A stretch of 64,000 nucleotides of DNA from Microbacterium sp. cf046 (GTDB taxonomy: Bacteria; Actinomycetota; Actinomycetes; Actinomycetales; Microbacteriaceae). Position numbers and translations under genes: made by a program. The notes beneath the pieces were generated by a model. It was not told the origin of the DNA. It ran no database searches and saw only the letters and a list, made by a program, of their open reading frames with translations. This document shows positions 1 to 8,752 of the stretch, piece by piece (position 1 is the stretch's first letter; each line of letters starts with the position of its first letter). The stretch is from NCBI RefSeq assembly GCF_900114345.1, contig NZ_FOZJ01000001.1:806001-870000 (forward strand), given 5' to 3'.

Positions 1-966
1 CTGATCGCCGTGCTCATCACCCTCGTGGTCGGCCAGGGCGCCGCGACCGAGTCGCGCTTCCTGCTCTGGGCAGCCGGTGCCAGCGCGACCCTCGGCGTTG
101 CGTGGGCGCTGCTGGCATCACTCACGCTCTTCGACGAGGCAGCTCGTCTGCTGCCTGAAGTGCTCGCGATGGTGGCGGCCTGTGCCGCGATGGCGTTCGT
201 CGTCTTGATTCTCGGGGCGGTGATCACGGGCTTTTCGCCATTTGTCATTGACAAGCGCGAGCAGCAATTGACCGTTTCCGCTCGGACACTCAAGGAGGAG
301 CTGAGCTCGCTCCAGGACCGAGTCGGTGTCCTGGCGCACGACGAGAAAGCAGCGGATCCGTCCTCGCCTCCGGCATCGATCAATATCGCCCGGTCGTTCG
401 GGTCCGTCGGGCTCTGGTATCTCGCGTCGCCCCTGATCGCCTTCGCCCTGTCCATGGTCGTCCTTCAGCCCGTGACACCACAGCAGACGACCGCGAACCT
501 CTACTTCGCGCTGCTGATCGCGTTCTTCTCCGTCGCCGTGCTCGCGTGCCTGCACGCAACAGTCCACCTGGCTTCGATCGCCACACGCAATGGCGGCGTG
601 GTCCTCGCGATCGGGCTCTTCATTTCGGCATGCGTCACAGTCCTGTATGCCAGCGCGCTGGGTTCGCTGGCCGGTGCCGAGCGCGGCGGTACGGTCATCG
701 CGCTCGCGCTGTCGGCGATCGTCGTCGTCGCCTGGATCACAACGGTGCTCTTCCTCTGCATCGGAACAACCCGGCTGATCCCAGGGTTCGGTCGCTCGGT
801 CGCGCGCGTCACGTTCGCGACGCACGCACTCCGGCTCGCGTGGATCCACCGGGAAGCCACGCGAATCGCCGCGCTCAATCGCCAGCCGGCCGCGGGCCTT
901 GGCCTGGTCACCAGATCCCGGACGCCGCGAACGAGACTGCGCCGGAGTCGGGGACTCGGCCGCTGA
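1..966 (+). CDS. Polytopic membrane protein, 5' end outside window
   Basis: The frame is open from the first base, so the true start probably lies upstream; the first start codon visible is GTG at 10. The product has about seven to eight hydrophobic segments. Two or three lie before residue 80, then comes a polar stretch of about 60 residues rich in Lys, Glu and Gln (short amphipathic or coiled-coil loop), and the rest follow. The C-terminal 40 residues are strongly basic (many Arg), consistent with a cytoplasmic tail. I do not recognise a family. The stop codon directly abuts the stop of the convergent hydrolase gene (966/967), leaving no room for a separate terminator. Confidence 0.7.
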   Translation: MIAVLITLVVGQGAATESRFLLWAAGASATLGVAWALLASLTLFDEAARLLPEVLAMVAACAAMAFVVLILGAVITGFSPFVIDKREQQLTVSARTLKEELSSLQDRVGVLAHDEKAADPSSPPASINIARSFGSVGLWYLASPLIAFALSMVVLQPVTPQQTTANLYFALLIAFFSVAVLACLHATVHLASIATRNGGVVLAIGLFISACVTVLYASALGSLAGAERGGTVIALALSAIVVVAWITTVLFLCIGTTRLIPGFGRSVARVTFATHALRLAWIHREATRIAALNRQPAAGLGLVTRSRTPRTRLRRSRGLGR

Positions 967-1761
967 TCAGCGGGCGGCTGACTCCACTGCTGCGCGCGCC
1001 GCGCCGACCAGTACGGCGTCGAGCTCCGGCCCGGTGCAGTCGTGCCCGGCCCCGGCGATCTCCACTAGGCGTGCCCGGGGAAGGAGTCGGCACAGCTCCA
1101 GAGAGGCGCTTCGCGGACTGCGGGCGTCCTCCGTGCCACGAACGATGAGAGTCTCCGTCCGGATCGTCGGCAAAGCCGGGCGGAGGTCTTGCGCCATCAC
1201 AGGCAGCAGCGCCGTCGTGGTGGTGGGTCGCCAGTCGTCAAGGAGGCTTCGGGCGTGCGCGCGACGCTCCGCGTCGGCATCCGCCGCGAAGACGGAATCG
1301 AGGAACGCGTCTGCCCACTCGTCCGCAGGGTGCTCGATCGTGTACCGTACCGCCGCGATGCGCTCTGCAAGCGCGTCGGCCGAGAGCGACCCGCCCCAGC
1401 CGGCGTATGCGCCGACGAGGACCAGCCGGCCCACAGACGTGGGATGGTCGCGTGCGAGGAGCAGGGCGATCGTCGACCCGAGCGAGAAGCCTGCGACTGC
1501 GGGCTTTCGCAGTCCGAGGGCCGTGATGAACCCGGATGCTGCGCCTGCCCAGTCTGCGTCGACCCATCCGCTGGGAACATCTGCGGATTCACCGCACCCG
1601 GGGGCATCCCACGCGATCACATCGACGTGCGGGCTGAGCCGCTCGAGTTCTTCGGTCCAGACCCGGGAGTCTTCGAACGCTCCGTGAAAGAGGACGAGTG
1701 GCGCGCCCGTCCCGCGCCGCCGGTAGGCGATGCGCACTCCGTCGACCATGACTTCGGGCAT
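967..1761 (-). CDS. Alpha/beta hydrolase
   Basis: Single-domain alpha/beta hydrolase of about 264 residues. The oxyanion loop is the HGAF stretch near residue 26. The nucleophile is Ser93 in the elbow GFSLGS, and the catalytic His lies near the C-terminus in GAGHD. A typical cap region lies between. The substrate cannot be read from sequence; relatives include esterases, haloperoxidase-like enzymes and C-C hydrolases. I chose the ATG at 1761, where homology to the fold begins. An in-frame ATG at 1782 would add seven residues and neither has a strong ribosome binding site. It follows the FAD monooxygenase by about 75 bases on the same strand, so a monooxygenase-hydrolase pair acting on one small molecule is possible. 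Confidence 0.88.
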   Translation of the reverse strand: MPEVMVDGVRIAYRRRGTGAPLVLFHGAFEDSRVWTEELERLSPHVDVIAWDAPGCGESADVPSGWVDADWAGAASGFITALGLRKPAVAGFSLGSTIALLLARDHPTSVGRLVLVGAYAGWGGSLSADALAERIAAVRYTIEHPADEWADAFLDSVFAADADAERRAHARSLLDDWRPTTTTALLPVMAQDLRPALPTIRTETLIVRGTEDARSPRSASLELCRLLPRARLVEIAGAGHDCTGPELDAVLVGAARAAVESAAR

Positions 1762-1837
1762 CTTGCGACCGTACGCCTCCATCCCAGTCCGGGGCGGCTC
1801 GCGCGTCCACCCCGCACTTCGGCGCGGGCTGAGTCCT

Positions 1838-3007
1838 TCAGCGGCGCACGTAGTCGTCGAGTTCGATTGCGTTCGATGCCGCGGTGATGCGCTTGGTCGC
1901 GCGGGCGATCGTCGCTTCGACATCACTGCCGGATAACTCCACGGTGCCCTTGCCGAGGTTCTCAGTCATGAGTCTCGCCGACTCGACGGCGAGCGCCTGG
2001 TTGGTGCGGATGAACGCGCGCATCGAGCTGTCGTACCGGTCGAACGCCTCGGCGGAGGTCGCGGCCGTCCCCAGTTCGCCGCCGAGCACGTATGCGCCGA
2101 TCAACGCGAGACTCGACCCCTGCCCCGACATCGGCGAGGCGCAGTACGCGGCATCCCCGACCAGGGCCACCCGCCCAGCGGACCACCCATCCATCTCGAT
2201 CTGCGCCGCGACGTCGAAATACCAGTCGTCCGCCTGCGACATCATCTCGAGCAGCTTCGGCACCTCCCAGCCGAGGTCCGCATACACCCGACGCACTGCG
2301 CTTTCCTGCTCGGCGCGATCGCGCAGCGAGACGCTGCCCGGTGGGGCCGCGAAACCGAAGCAGGCCTTGGCGCTGTCCTCGTCGTGGGTCGCCCAGAGGG
2401 CCGCGATGCGGCCGATCTCGGCGTACTGCATCTCCATGCGATCGAGGCCGAGATAGTTCGGTACCGAGAAGACGCAGAGATACATGCCGAGATCGCGGCG
2501 GAAGCCGTCTTCCTCGCCGAAGATGAGTCTCCGGGTCCTGGAGTGCAGCCCGTCGGCGCCGATGACGACGTCGAAGTCCCGTTCCGCGCCGGACGCGAAG
2601 GTGACGTGCGCCGTGTCCGGCCGGTTGTCGATGGATTGCACGGTGTCGTCGAAGAGGATCTCGACGTCCGGCACCTGGTCGCGGAGGATCTGGCACAGGG
2701 TTCCGCGGACGATCTCGAGGTCGTCCCCGACGCGATGTCCGAACTCGTCGCCGGTCATCGTGCTGATCACCGCGCCGGTCTTGTCGACGAGCTCGGCTCC
2801 CCTCATGTTCGTCGCGGCCGCCGCAATCGTCTCGCCGATTCCCATCCTGTCGAGCACGCCGAGCGCCGCTGCGCGCACGTCGATCTTGTACCCGCCGGTG
2901 ACAAGGTTCTTCGCCCGTTCCACGATCGTCGTGTCGATGCCGAACTGCCGCAACCAGTATGCGGCGGTCAGCCCTGCGACTCCCGCCCCGGAGATCAGAA
3001 CTCGCAT
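1838..3007 (-). CDS. FAD-dependent monooxygenase (PHBH/TetX-like)
   Basis: Group A flavoprotein monooxygenase of 389 residues, the usual length for single-domain members. The Rossmann dinucleotide motif GAGVAG is at residues 7-12. The DG motif GADGLHS sits near 150-156 and the second FAD motif, containing GD, at 284-285, followed by the PMSGQGSSL stretch typical of this class. Such enzymes use NAD(P)H and O2 to hydroxylate aromatics, or to inactivate antibiotics in TetX/Rox-type members; the substrate here is not evident. It lies upstream of an alpha/beta hydrolase on the same strand and could be co-transcribed with it. Two small hairpins lie in its leader region. Relationship to TetX is superficial similarity only. 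Confidence 0.9.
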   Translation of the reverse strand: MRVLISGAGVAGLTAAYWLRQFGIDTTIVERAKNLVTGGYKIDVRAAALGVLDRMGIGETIAAAATNMRGAELVDKTGAVISTMTGDEFGHRVGDDLEIVRGTLCQILRDQVPDVEILFDDTVQSIDNRPDTAHVTFASGAERDFDVVIGADGLHSRTRRLIFGEEDGFRRDLGMYLCVFSVPNYLGLDRMEMQYAEIGRIAALWATHDEDSAKACFGFAAPPGSVSLRDRAEQESAVRRVYADLGWEVPKLLEMMSQADDWYFDVAAQIEMDGWSAGRVALVGDAAYCASPMSGQGSSLALIGAYVLGGELGTAATSAEAFDRYDSSMRAFIRTNQALAVESARLMTENLGKGTVELSGSDVEATIARATKRITAASNAIELDDYVRR

Positions 3008-3030
3008 GGGTCCTCCGATCCTCGTTTCTG

Positions 3031-3071
3031 CGGGTCACTGTAGACCCGGAGCGGGGAGGTGCGACACCTCC
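3031..3071 (-). repeat. Two small perfect hairpins upstream of the monooxygenase gene
   Basis: The first inverted repeat is CGGGTC/GACCCG (3031-3036 and 3043-3048). The second is GGAGGTG/CACCTCC with a 3-base loop (3055-3061 and 3065-3071). They lie 24-64 bases before the monooxygenase start codon in a 155-base gap. Neither is followed by a T-run, so an operator or leader structure is more likely than a terminator. The role is unknown. Confidence 0.4.
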
Positions 3072-3163
3072 GAACGGACAGCGACGACGGCCTTCTGGCC
3101 GCGAGGGTCGCTGAGGAGGACTGCACATCCTCGTCGAGGACAGCGTGATGACGTCGCATCCGG

Positions 3164-4414
3164 CTAAGGAGCGAGCGCGTGTGCGATCATCGCCGGGTTG
3201 CCACCGACCTTCACCACGAGGTCGTCGCCGCTCGGTGCGACAGCCGCGCCGATCAGACCCGCGGCGCTCGAGATCTCCACAACCGGCCCGTCAACGATCA
3301 GCCGGACATCCCCGGACACGGGAACGACTGTGTCGGCGTCCGCCGTCGTGACCCGCAGGTCACCGTCCTCGGTCGCCGTGAGCACCACGACGGGGCGCCC
3401 GCCGGAGGTGACGGTCAGCTCACCCGAATCGGGGACCCAGGCGATGTCCGCCGCGAGTCCATTGATCTGGCCGACCCCATCGGCCGAGCGGTACCGCTCC
3501 AGATCCGAGTGGGGCGTAGCGACGAGTGCGCTGTTCACGACGGAAAGGACATACGGGATGCTGTGCGCACCAGCCCAGCCCGCCTCGAAGTCCGCGACCC
3601 CGCGCATCCACATGGTGATGCAGGGGTGGCCGCGATCGTCGCGGAAGAAGGAGGGCGCGTAATAGCTGTCGCCGTACGTCAGCCGGCCCCAATGCTGCGC
3701 CGTGAAGACGCCAGCCTCGTATTCGCCGATCGCGTAGCCCGCGTAGTAGAGCACATCCCCTTCCCAGACGGATGAGAGCATCACGGCATGACCGTCGACA
3801 TCGATGATCTGGGGGCACTCCCAGAGCGCCCCCATCCAGACATCCGCCGTCTCATGCCTGGAGCGCTCGAGCGCAACGCCCTCGTACTGCCACGCCTCGA
3901 GGTCGTCGGAATGGTAGCTGAGAGCCATGGCCGTACCCCGCGAGTCGCCGGCACCCACGAACATGCGCCAGCCGTCAGGATCGTGTCGCAGGAACGGGTC
4001 GCGGTACGCGACGAGTTCGAGTCCGGCGGGCGCCTCCGCGACGAACGGGCCCTTCTTCCAGGTGATCCAGTCTTCGTCGGCGGGCGCCGCGAGCCTGATG
4101 CGCCCGATCCCGATGTCGGGCTGCGAGGTCGATGTGTAGAAGACGCGGGTCTTGCCGTCATCGTCCCTCACCAGCGCCCCCGTCCAGATGCCGCCATCGC
4201 CGCCGCCGGGCGCGAGCGCCACTGGCAGTTCGGTCAGAGAGAACAGGTCCTCGCCGCTGGCGTGGCCCCAGCGGCAGTCTGGTGCCCAGTCCGTCCGCCC
4301 GGGAAGGTACTGGAAGAACGTGTGATACCGACCGTCCCGGAACGTGATCCCATGCGGGTCGTTGATCCATCCAGACGCCGCCGTGAAATGAAACCTGGGA
4401 CGCGTGATCAACAT
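3164..4414 (-). CDS. Glycoside hydrolase family 32 (beta-fructosidase)
   Basis: Five-bladed beta-propeller GH32 enzyme of 416 residues that hydrolyses terminal beta-fructosides (sucrose, inulin or levan oligomers). The signature WINDPHG spans residues 16-22, with Asp19 as nucleophile. The transition-state stabilising RDP motif is at 138-140 and the acid/base EC motif at 199-200. A compact beta-sandwich C-terminal domain follows from about residue 300. There is no signal peptide, so it should act in the cytoplasm on imported oligosaccharides. It is the last gene of the fructan operon, 73 bases after the LacI gene, with a hairpin between them. Whether it prefers sucrose, sucrose-6-phosphate or fructans cannot be decided from sequence; the ABC importer rather than a PTS argues for unphosphorylated substrate. 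Confidence 0.93.
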   Translation of the reverse strand: MLITRPRFHFTAASGWINDPHGITFRDGRYHTFFQYLPGRTDWAPDCRWGHASGEDLFSLTELPVALAPGGGDGGIWTGALVRDDDGKTRVFYTSTSQPDIGIGRIRLAAPADEDWITWKKGPFVAEAPAGLELVAYRDPFLRHDPDGWRMFVGAGDSRGTAMALSYHSDDLEAWQYEGVALERSRHETADVWMGALWECPQIIDVDGHAVMLSSVWEGDVLYYAGYAIGEYEAGVFTAQHWGRLTYGDSYYAPSFFRDDRGHPCITMWMRGVADFEAGWAGAHSIPYVLSVVNSALVATPHSDLERYRSADGVGQINGLAADIAWVPDSGELTVTSGGRPVVVLTATEDGDLRVTTADADTVVPVSGDVRLIVDGPVVEISSAAGLIGAAVAPSGDDLVVKVGGNPAMIAHALAP

Positions 4415-4449
4415 GGTTCCTCGGCGACGGATGATGGCTGCGGGTGAAT

Positions 4450-4477
4450 CGGTCGGTCCACCGGAGCGGACCGATCG
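4450..4477 (-). repeat. Intercistronic hairpin between LacI and GH32 genes
   Basis: Ten-base arms CGGTCGGTCC and GGACCGATCG (one G-U pair) flank an 8-base loop. It sits between the LacI stop and the GH32 start in the direction of transcription. No T-run follows on the minus strand, so it is not a convincing intrinsic terminator. It may be an mRNA processing or stability element giving different levels of regulator and hydrolase. Confidence 0.5.
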
Positions 4478-4487
4478 TCAGACTTCG

Positions 4488-5519
4488 TCACAGCACCTCA
4501 TGAATCGACGCGCGCATCACCGGCGGGCAGGCGATCAGGAGCGGACCGTCGTGCGGCGCGGGCTCGAGTCCGAGTAGCACCCGAACGCCCGCCGCCCCGA
4601 GCTCGTAATGCGGCAGCGCTACCGTCGTCAGCGGCGGGCGGAGGTGGGCGGCGATGACCTCCTGGTTGTCGAAGCCGATCACGGCGATGTCGGCGGGAAT
4701 GCGCAGCCCGCGCTCGCGCAGCCCGTCGTACAGTCCCATGGCGACGCGGTCATTGTGGCAGAAGACCCCTGACGCGCCGGACGCCACGACGTACTCGGCG
4801 CTTGCGTAGCCACCTTCCTGCTGCGGCTCGGCTGAAATCACGAGCGACTCGTCGAAGTCGATACCTGCGGACTCCAGGGCGTCGCGGTAGCCCGCCAGAC
4901 GACCGGTGCGCGCCGGCGAAGGTGACGTGGTGTTGATGAACGCAATGCGGCGGTGGCCGGTGGCGAGGAGCTGCTCGGTCGCCGTGCGTCCTCCCTGGCG
5001 CTCGTCGGGTACGACTGCAGCAAAGGTCGTGTCGGTGGAGTAGCAGTCGACGAGGACGGTCTCCGTCTGCTGAAGTATCTCGGGCACGACGATCTCTCGG
5101 TGGTACCACGTCGAGTAGAGGATGCCGTGCACCTGGTGCTCGAGCATCATCGCGATGGCATCATTCTCGGCTTCCGTGTTCCCGTCGGTGTTGGCGACGA
5201 GGAGCACATAGCCGTGCTTCCACGCCTCGTCCTGGGCTCCGTGGATGATCTGCCCTGCGAAGGGCGTCGTCGCGATGGCATCCGCGACGAGCCCGATGAA
5301 CCGCGACCCGCCCTGCGAGAGCGTCTTCGCGAGCGCGTTCGGTCGGTACCCGAGCTGAGCAACGGCCTCCTGGACGCGGCGGCGGGCGTCCTCTCCGATC
5401 CGGGCGCCGGGCTTGTCGTTCACGACGTGCGACACGGTCGCGACCGAGACTCCGGCCGCCTTCGCGACGTCGCGCATCGTGACGGCAGGTCCGTTCCTGC
5501 CGTGCCCGGTGGCGCTCAT
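4488..5519 (-). CDS. LacI-family repressor of the fructan operon
   Basis: LacI/GalR regulator of about 343 residues. The N-terminal helix-turn-helix (residues about 15-35, TMRDVAKAAGVSVATVSHV) and the hinge helix with YRPN are clear. A periplasmic-binding-protein-like effector domain follows. The start ATG at 5519 overlaps the stop codon of the upstream permease (ATGA), so translation is coupled. An extended reading frame to 5606 lies inside the permease and is not used. Its position inside a sugar-ABC/GH32 operon, and the two AANCGNTT-type operators at the operon promoter (10257-10308), suggest autoregulation relieved by a fructoside ligand. That is inference from context and the known behaviour of the family. 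Confidence 0.93.
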   Translation of the reverse strand: MSATGHGRNGPAVTMRDVAKAAGVSVATVSHVVNDKPGARIGEDARRRVQEAVAQLGYRPNALAKTLSQGGSRFIGLVADAIATTPFAGQIIHGAQDEAWKHGYVLLVANTDGNTEAENDAIAMMLEHQVHGILYSTWYHREIVVPEILQQTETVLVDCYSTDTTFAAVVPDERQGGRTATEQLLATGHRRIAFINTTSPSPARTGRLAGYRDALESAGIDFDESLVISAEPQQEGGYASAEYVVASGASGVFCHNDRVAMGLYDGLRERGLRIPADIAVIGFDNQEVIAAHLRPPLTTVALPHYELGAAGVRVLLGLEPAPHDGPLLIACPPVMRASIHEVL

Positions 5520-6427
5520 CCCTTGGTCGCCCCACTCTCGAGTCCGTTGATCATTGCCTTGTTCAGCACGAGGAAGACCAGCAGCAACGGGGTCACCGTC
5601 ACACACACTGCCGCGAATGTCGCTGTCCAGTCGGTGTTGCCCATCGCTCCGATGTAGTTTTGCAGGCCCAGCGGGATCGTCTTCAATCCATCCGAGAGAA
5701 CGAAGGTATTGGCGAAGATGAAATCGTTCCAGATGAAGATGCTGTTGACGAGCACGACCGTGATGATCGTGTTGGTCGAAAGCGGGAAAGTTATCTGCGC
5801 GAAGATGCGGTAAGGCCCGGCACCGTCCAGCGAGGCCGCCTCGTACATCTCACGCGGGATGTACTCGTAGAACGACGAGAACAGGTAGATCGCCATCGGC
5901 AGCGAGAATGCCGCCAGCGGCACGATCATCGAGAGGTGGGTGTCGAGCAGTCCCACTTGCGCGTAGTCGATGAACAGCGGCACGAGGGCGATCTGCACGG
6001 GGACGATGATGCCGAGCAGGAACAGAGCGCGCACGAGATTGCTGAAGCGGAATCCGAGCACCTGCAGCGCGTACGCGGCCATCATGCCCGCGATCACGAT
6101 CAGGGCGCTCGCTCCGAGCGTGACGATCAGGCTGTTGAGGATGTTCAGCCAGAGATTGCCCGTCGAGAACGCGCGGATGTAGTTGTCCAGCGTGAACTCC
6201 GCGGGGAGGGCGAAGGGATTGCCGCCGGCGAAGTCCGCTGCCGTCCGGAAGCTGGTGATGAACAGCCACGCCAGGGGATACACCTGGACGATGACGATCA
6301 GGACGATGGTGATCGTCAGCAGCGTTCGCTGAAGACGCAGCCGGTACGACCGCGGTGCGCGCCTCGTGGCCTCCGGCGCGGGTTCTGGCGCGGATTGCAC
6401 AGGTCTGGTCAGGACGGATGCGGTCAC
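5516..6427 (-). CDS. Carbohydrate ABC transporter permease, MalG type
   Basis: Inner-membrane permease of the CUT1 sugar ABC importer family, about 303 residues with six predicted membrane spans. The EAA loop (coupling helix to the ATPase) is recognisable in the stretch EMYEAASLDGAGPYRIF, giving EAAxxDGA. The GTG start at 6427 overlaps the stop of the preceding permease (GTGA). The same frame runs further upstream but only as a shadow of that gene. It partners the MalF-type permease encoded just upstream. No ATPase gene is present in the operon, so a shared MsiK-like ATPase elsewhere in the genome is expected, as is common in actinobacteria. Confidence 0.94.
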   Translation of the reverse strand: MTASVLTRPVQSAPEPAPEATRRAPRSYRLRLQRTLLTITIVLIVIVQVYPLAWLFITSFRTAADFAGGNPFALPAEFTLDNYIRAFSTGNLWLNILNSLIVTLGASALIVIAGMMAAYALQVLGFRFSNLVRALFLLGIIVPVQIALVPLFIDYAQVGLLDTHLSMIVPLAAFSLPMAIYLFSSFYEYIPREMYEAASLDGAGPYRIFAQITFPLSTNTIITVVLVNSIFIWNDFIFANTFVLSDGLKTIPLGLQNYIGAMGNTDWTATFAAVCVTVTPLLLVFLVLNKAMINGLESGATKG

Positions 6428-7383
6428 GATTCGTCCTTTCGACGAAGCAGGAGGACGATGAGGCCGACCGCGACGAGGCACTCGACGACGATGAAGACGG
6501 AGATGGCGCTCGCATAGCCATAGTCGGTATGGACGAAGGCGGTCTTGTACATGTAGGTCGTCAACAGTTCGGACGATTGCCCAGGGCCTCCGTTGGTCAG
6601 AAGGTAGGGGATGTCGAAGCCCCGCAGTGCGAACGTGGTGGCCATGATCGTGGTCGTGATCCACACCGGGCGGATGTAGGGAAAGCGGATGCGCCAGAAG
6701 ATCTGCCACCATGAAGCGCCGTCCAGGCGCGCGGCCTCCTCCAGTTCGCGCGGTACCGCAATCAGCGCCGCGTAGATGATGAGCATGTATAGCCCCGTGA
6801 AACGCCAGCCCTCAGGAATGGATACGGCCGCCAGCACGGTCTGCACGTCCGACAGCCACGCGGTCTGGAGCCCCTCCAGGCCCACCCATGCCAGCAGTTG
6901 ATTGAGCAGGCCGACAGGTTCGAGCGAGTAGATCCGGACGAACAGGAACGCGATCGCGACCGTCGAGATCACCGCGGGCAACAGGTAGAGGGTCTTGACC
7001 AGTTCACGCGCCCGCGGGAGCGCTGTCAGCAGACCCGCGACGGCGAGTGCTCCGCCCAGTTGCAGGACCAGACAGATCGCCAGGTAGCCGAGTGCGTTGC
7101 GGAAGGCGGTCCAGAAGACGTCGTCCCGCGTGAACATCTTGATGTAGTTGTCCAGGCCGACGAAAACCTGGTCGGTGATGCCGTCCCACGAGAAGAGGCT
7201 GAGGACCAACGACTGCAGGATGGGGAGCAGGACGGCGATGCCGTAAAGGACGAGCGGGGGGACGAGGAACACGATGACCGAAAGCGCCGAACGGCGCGGC
7301 AGCATCGATGTCCTCATCGGGGGTCGGCGCCGGGGTTCGCGCGGGCTGACCGCGCGCACCCCGGCCTCGGCGATGTCAGTCAC
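6424..7383 (-). CDS. Carbohydrate ABC transporter permease, MalF type
   Basis: Second membrane subunit of the CUT1 importer, about 319 residues. A short basic cytoplasmic N-terminus is followed by six membrane spans. The EAA motif appears as ELEEAARLDGASWWQIF. The GTG at 7383 overlaps the end of the binding-protein gene by 8 bases and is the most economical start; ATG at 7317 would remove a 22-residue polar tail. Together with the MalG-type subunit it forms the heterodimeric channel. Gene order binding protein, MalF, MalG is the standard one for the family. Confidence 0.93.
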   Translation of the reverse strand: MTDIAEAGVRAVSPREPRRRPPMRTSMLPRRSALSVIVFLVPPLVLYGIAVLLPILQSLVLSLFSWDGITDQVFVGLDNYIKMFTRDDVFWTAFRNALGYLAICLVLQLGGALAVAGLLTALPRARELVKTLYLLPAVISTVAIAFLFVRIYSLEPVGLLNQLLAWVGLEGLQTAWLSDVQTVLAAVSIPEGWRFTGLYMLIIYAALIAVPRELEEAARLDGASWWQIFWRIRFPYIRPVWITTTIMATTFALRGFDIPYLLTNGGPGQSSELLTTYMYKTAFVHTDYGYASAISVFIVVECLVAVGLIVLLLRRKDES

Positions 7384-8713
7384 CGACGTTCTCCGCGAGT
7401 GCCGCATCCATCGTGCTGATGAACTCGTCGGGCGTGATGTCGCCCTGTACGAGGAGGGTCAGCTCCTGCTGCAGGCGCGTGTTCGTCGCGGGGTCGAGCT
7501 GCGTGTCCCAGGGCATGGCGATCGCCGGCCCGACCTCACCTGACTGCTCTACGGCCTGCGAATACAGGGGAGTCGCGTTCTCCGGGATCACCGGCTCGAC
7601 GCCGTTGGTCGGCGAGAGCGCACCCGACGCCGAGTACACCTCGGGGTAGCGCTCGAGTGCGAACGCGAGGAAGTCGCGCACGAGCGGGTCGTACGTCTTC
7701 GCGTTGACTGCCATGCCGATTCCGGACGGGGTCACGTATTCGTTGTCGGCTGTGACAGCTCCTTCGATCGTCGGCAGCGTGAAGTAGTCGACCGAGTCAC
7801 GCACGCTTGCGTCGAGCGCGTCAGTGGCGAGGTTGCCCAATTCCCAGGTGCCGATGTTGTACATCGCGGCTTTGCCCGACGTGAACAGGGCCTGCGCGTC
7901 CGCATACCCGGTCGAGGAGAACCCCTCCTGGAAGCAGCCTGCCTGACCGAGCCCGTACAGCCATTCGGCGGCAGCGCGGCCGGGCTCATCGCCGAACGAC
8001 GCGTCGCCGGCCTTGAGCTGCTGGACGTATTCGGGGCCGGCGAGACGGAAGGGGTAGTAGGCCATGTAGCGCTCGAGCGGCCATTGATCCTGTCCGTCCA
8101 ACGCGATCGGCGTGACACCCTCGGCGCGGAGCGCTTCACATGTCGCAGCGAAGTCATCGAGTGTCGCGGGAATGGGCACGCCGGCCTGCTCGAAGAGCGA
8201 CGTGTTGTACCAGAAGAACTCCAGTTGGAATTCGAACGGCACCATGTAGAGCGAGCCGTCGTCGAAGCGCTGGTAGTTCAGGGCTGCTTCACGGTATTCG
8301 TCCGCAAGACCGAGGTCCTCGAGCAGCAGGTCGACGTCGACCATCTTCCCCTGGCTCGCAAGCTTCTGCGCGAAAGGTGTGGCATCCGTGTCGAAGAGCT
8401 CGGGGAGCTTGTTCGCCGCGGCGAGAGTCTCGTACTTCTGGATGTACGAGGGGCGGTCCGGGGTGGTGATGAGGTTGAGCGCGAACCCGGGGTGGTCCTC
8501 GGCGTACTCGTCGGCGATCTGCTGCATTGCGGTGATCACACCGCCATCAGCGGGTCGTGACAGCAGCCACGAGATCTCGCGAGGCGTCACCTCGCCATCC
8601 GGGTCGACATCGGTCGGGTCAGCACCGCTGGACGAACCCGCGCAGCCGGCCATGATGAGGCAGGCGGCGAGGGAGAGGGCTGCGAAGGTCGCGGTGCGCT
8701 GTGTGATGTTCAT
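7376..8713 (-). CDS. Sugar ABC transporter substrate-binding lipoprotein
   Basis: Extracellular solute-binding protein, family 1 type, 445 residues. A lipoprotein signal peptide ends in the lipobox MAGC with Cys24 as the lipidation site, followed by a Gly/Ser/Asp-rich tether. A GGAGAT ribosome binding site precedes the ATG. It delivers the oligosaccharide to the two downstream permeases. It lies 39 bases after the GH32-like gene in the same transcript. The company of two GH32 enzymes makes fructo-oligosaccharides or sucrose the likely ligand, but ligand identity is inference. Confidence 0.94.
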   Translation of the reverse strand: MNITQRTATFAALSLAACLIMAGCAGSSSGADPTDVDPDGEVTPREISWLLSRPADGGVITAMQQIADEYAEDHPGFALNLITTPDRPSYIQKYETLAAANKLPELFDTDATPFAQKLASQGKMVDVDLLLEDLGLADEYREAALNYQRFDDGSLYMVPFEFQLEFFWYNTSLFEQAGVPIPATLDDFAATCEALRAEGVTPIALDGQDQWPLERYMAYYPFRLAGPEYVQQLKAGDASFGDEPGRAAAEWLYGLGQAGCFQEGFSSTGYADAQALFTSGKAAMYNIGTWELGNLATDALDASVRDSVDYFTLPTIEGAVTADNEYVTPSGIGMAVNAKTYDPLVRDFLAFALERYPEVYSASGALSPTNGVEPVIPENATPLYSQAVEQSGEVGPAIAMPWDTQLDPATNTRLQQELTLLVQGDITPDEFISTMDAALAENVGD

Positions 8714-8752
8714 TGCGTTATCTCCATTGATTGTGTCGCGGGTGAATACGGA

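Noticed and set aside
118..849. Minus-strand frame of 243 residues
   Set aside because: It lies wholly antisense to the membrane protein gene and is Arg/Glu/Asp-rich, as expected for shadow frames in GC-rich DNA.
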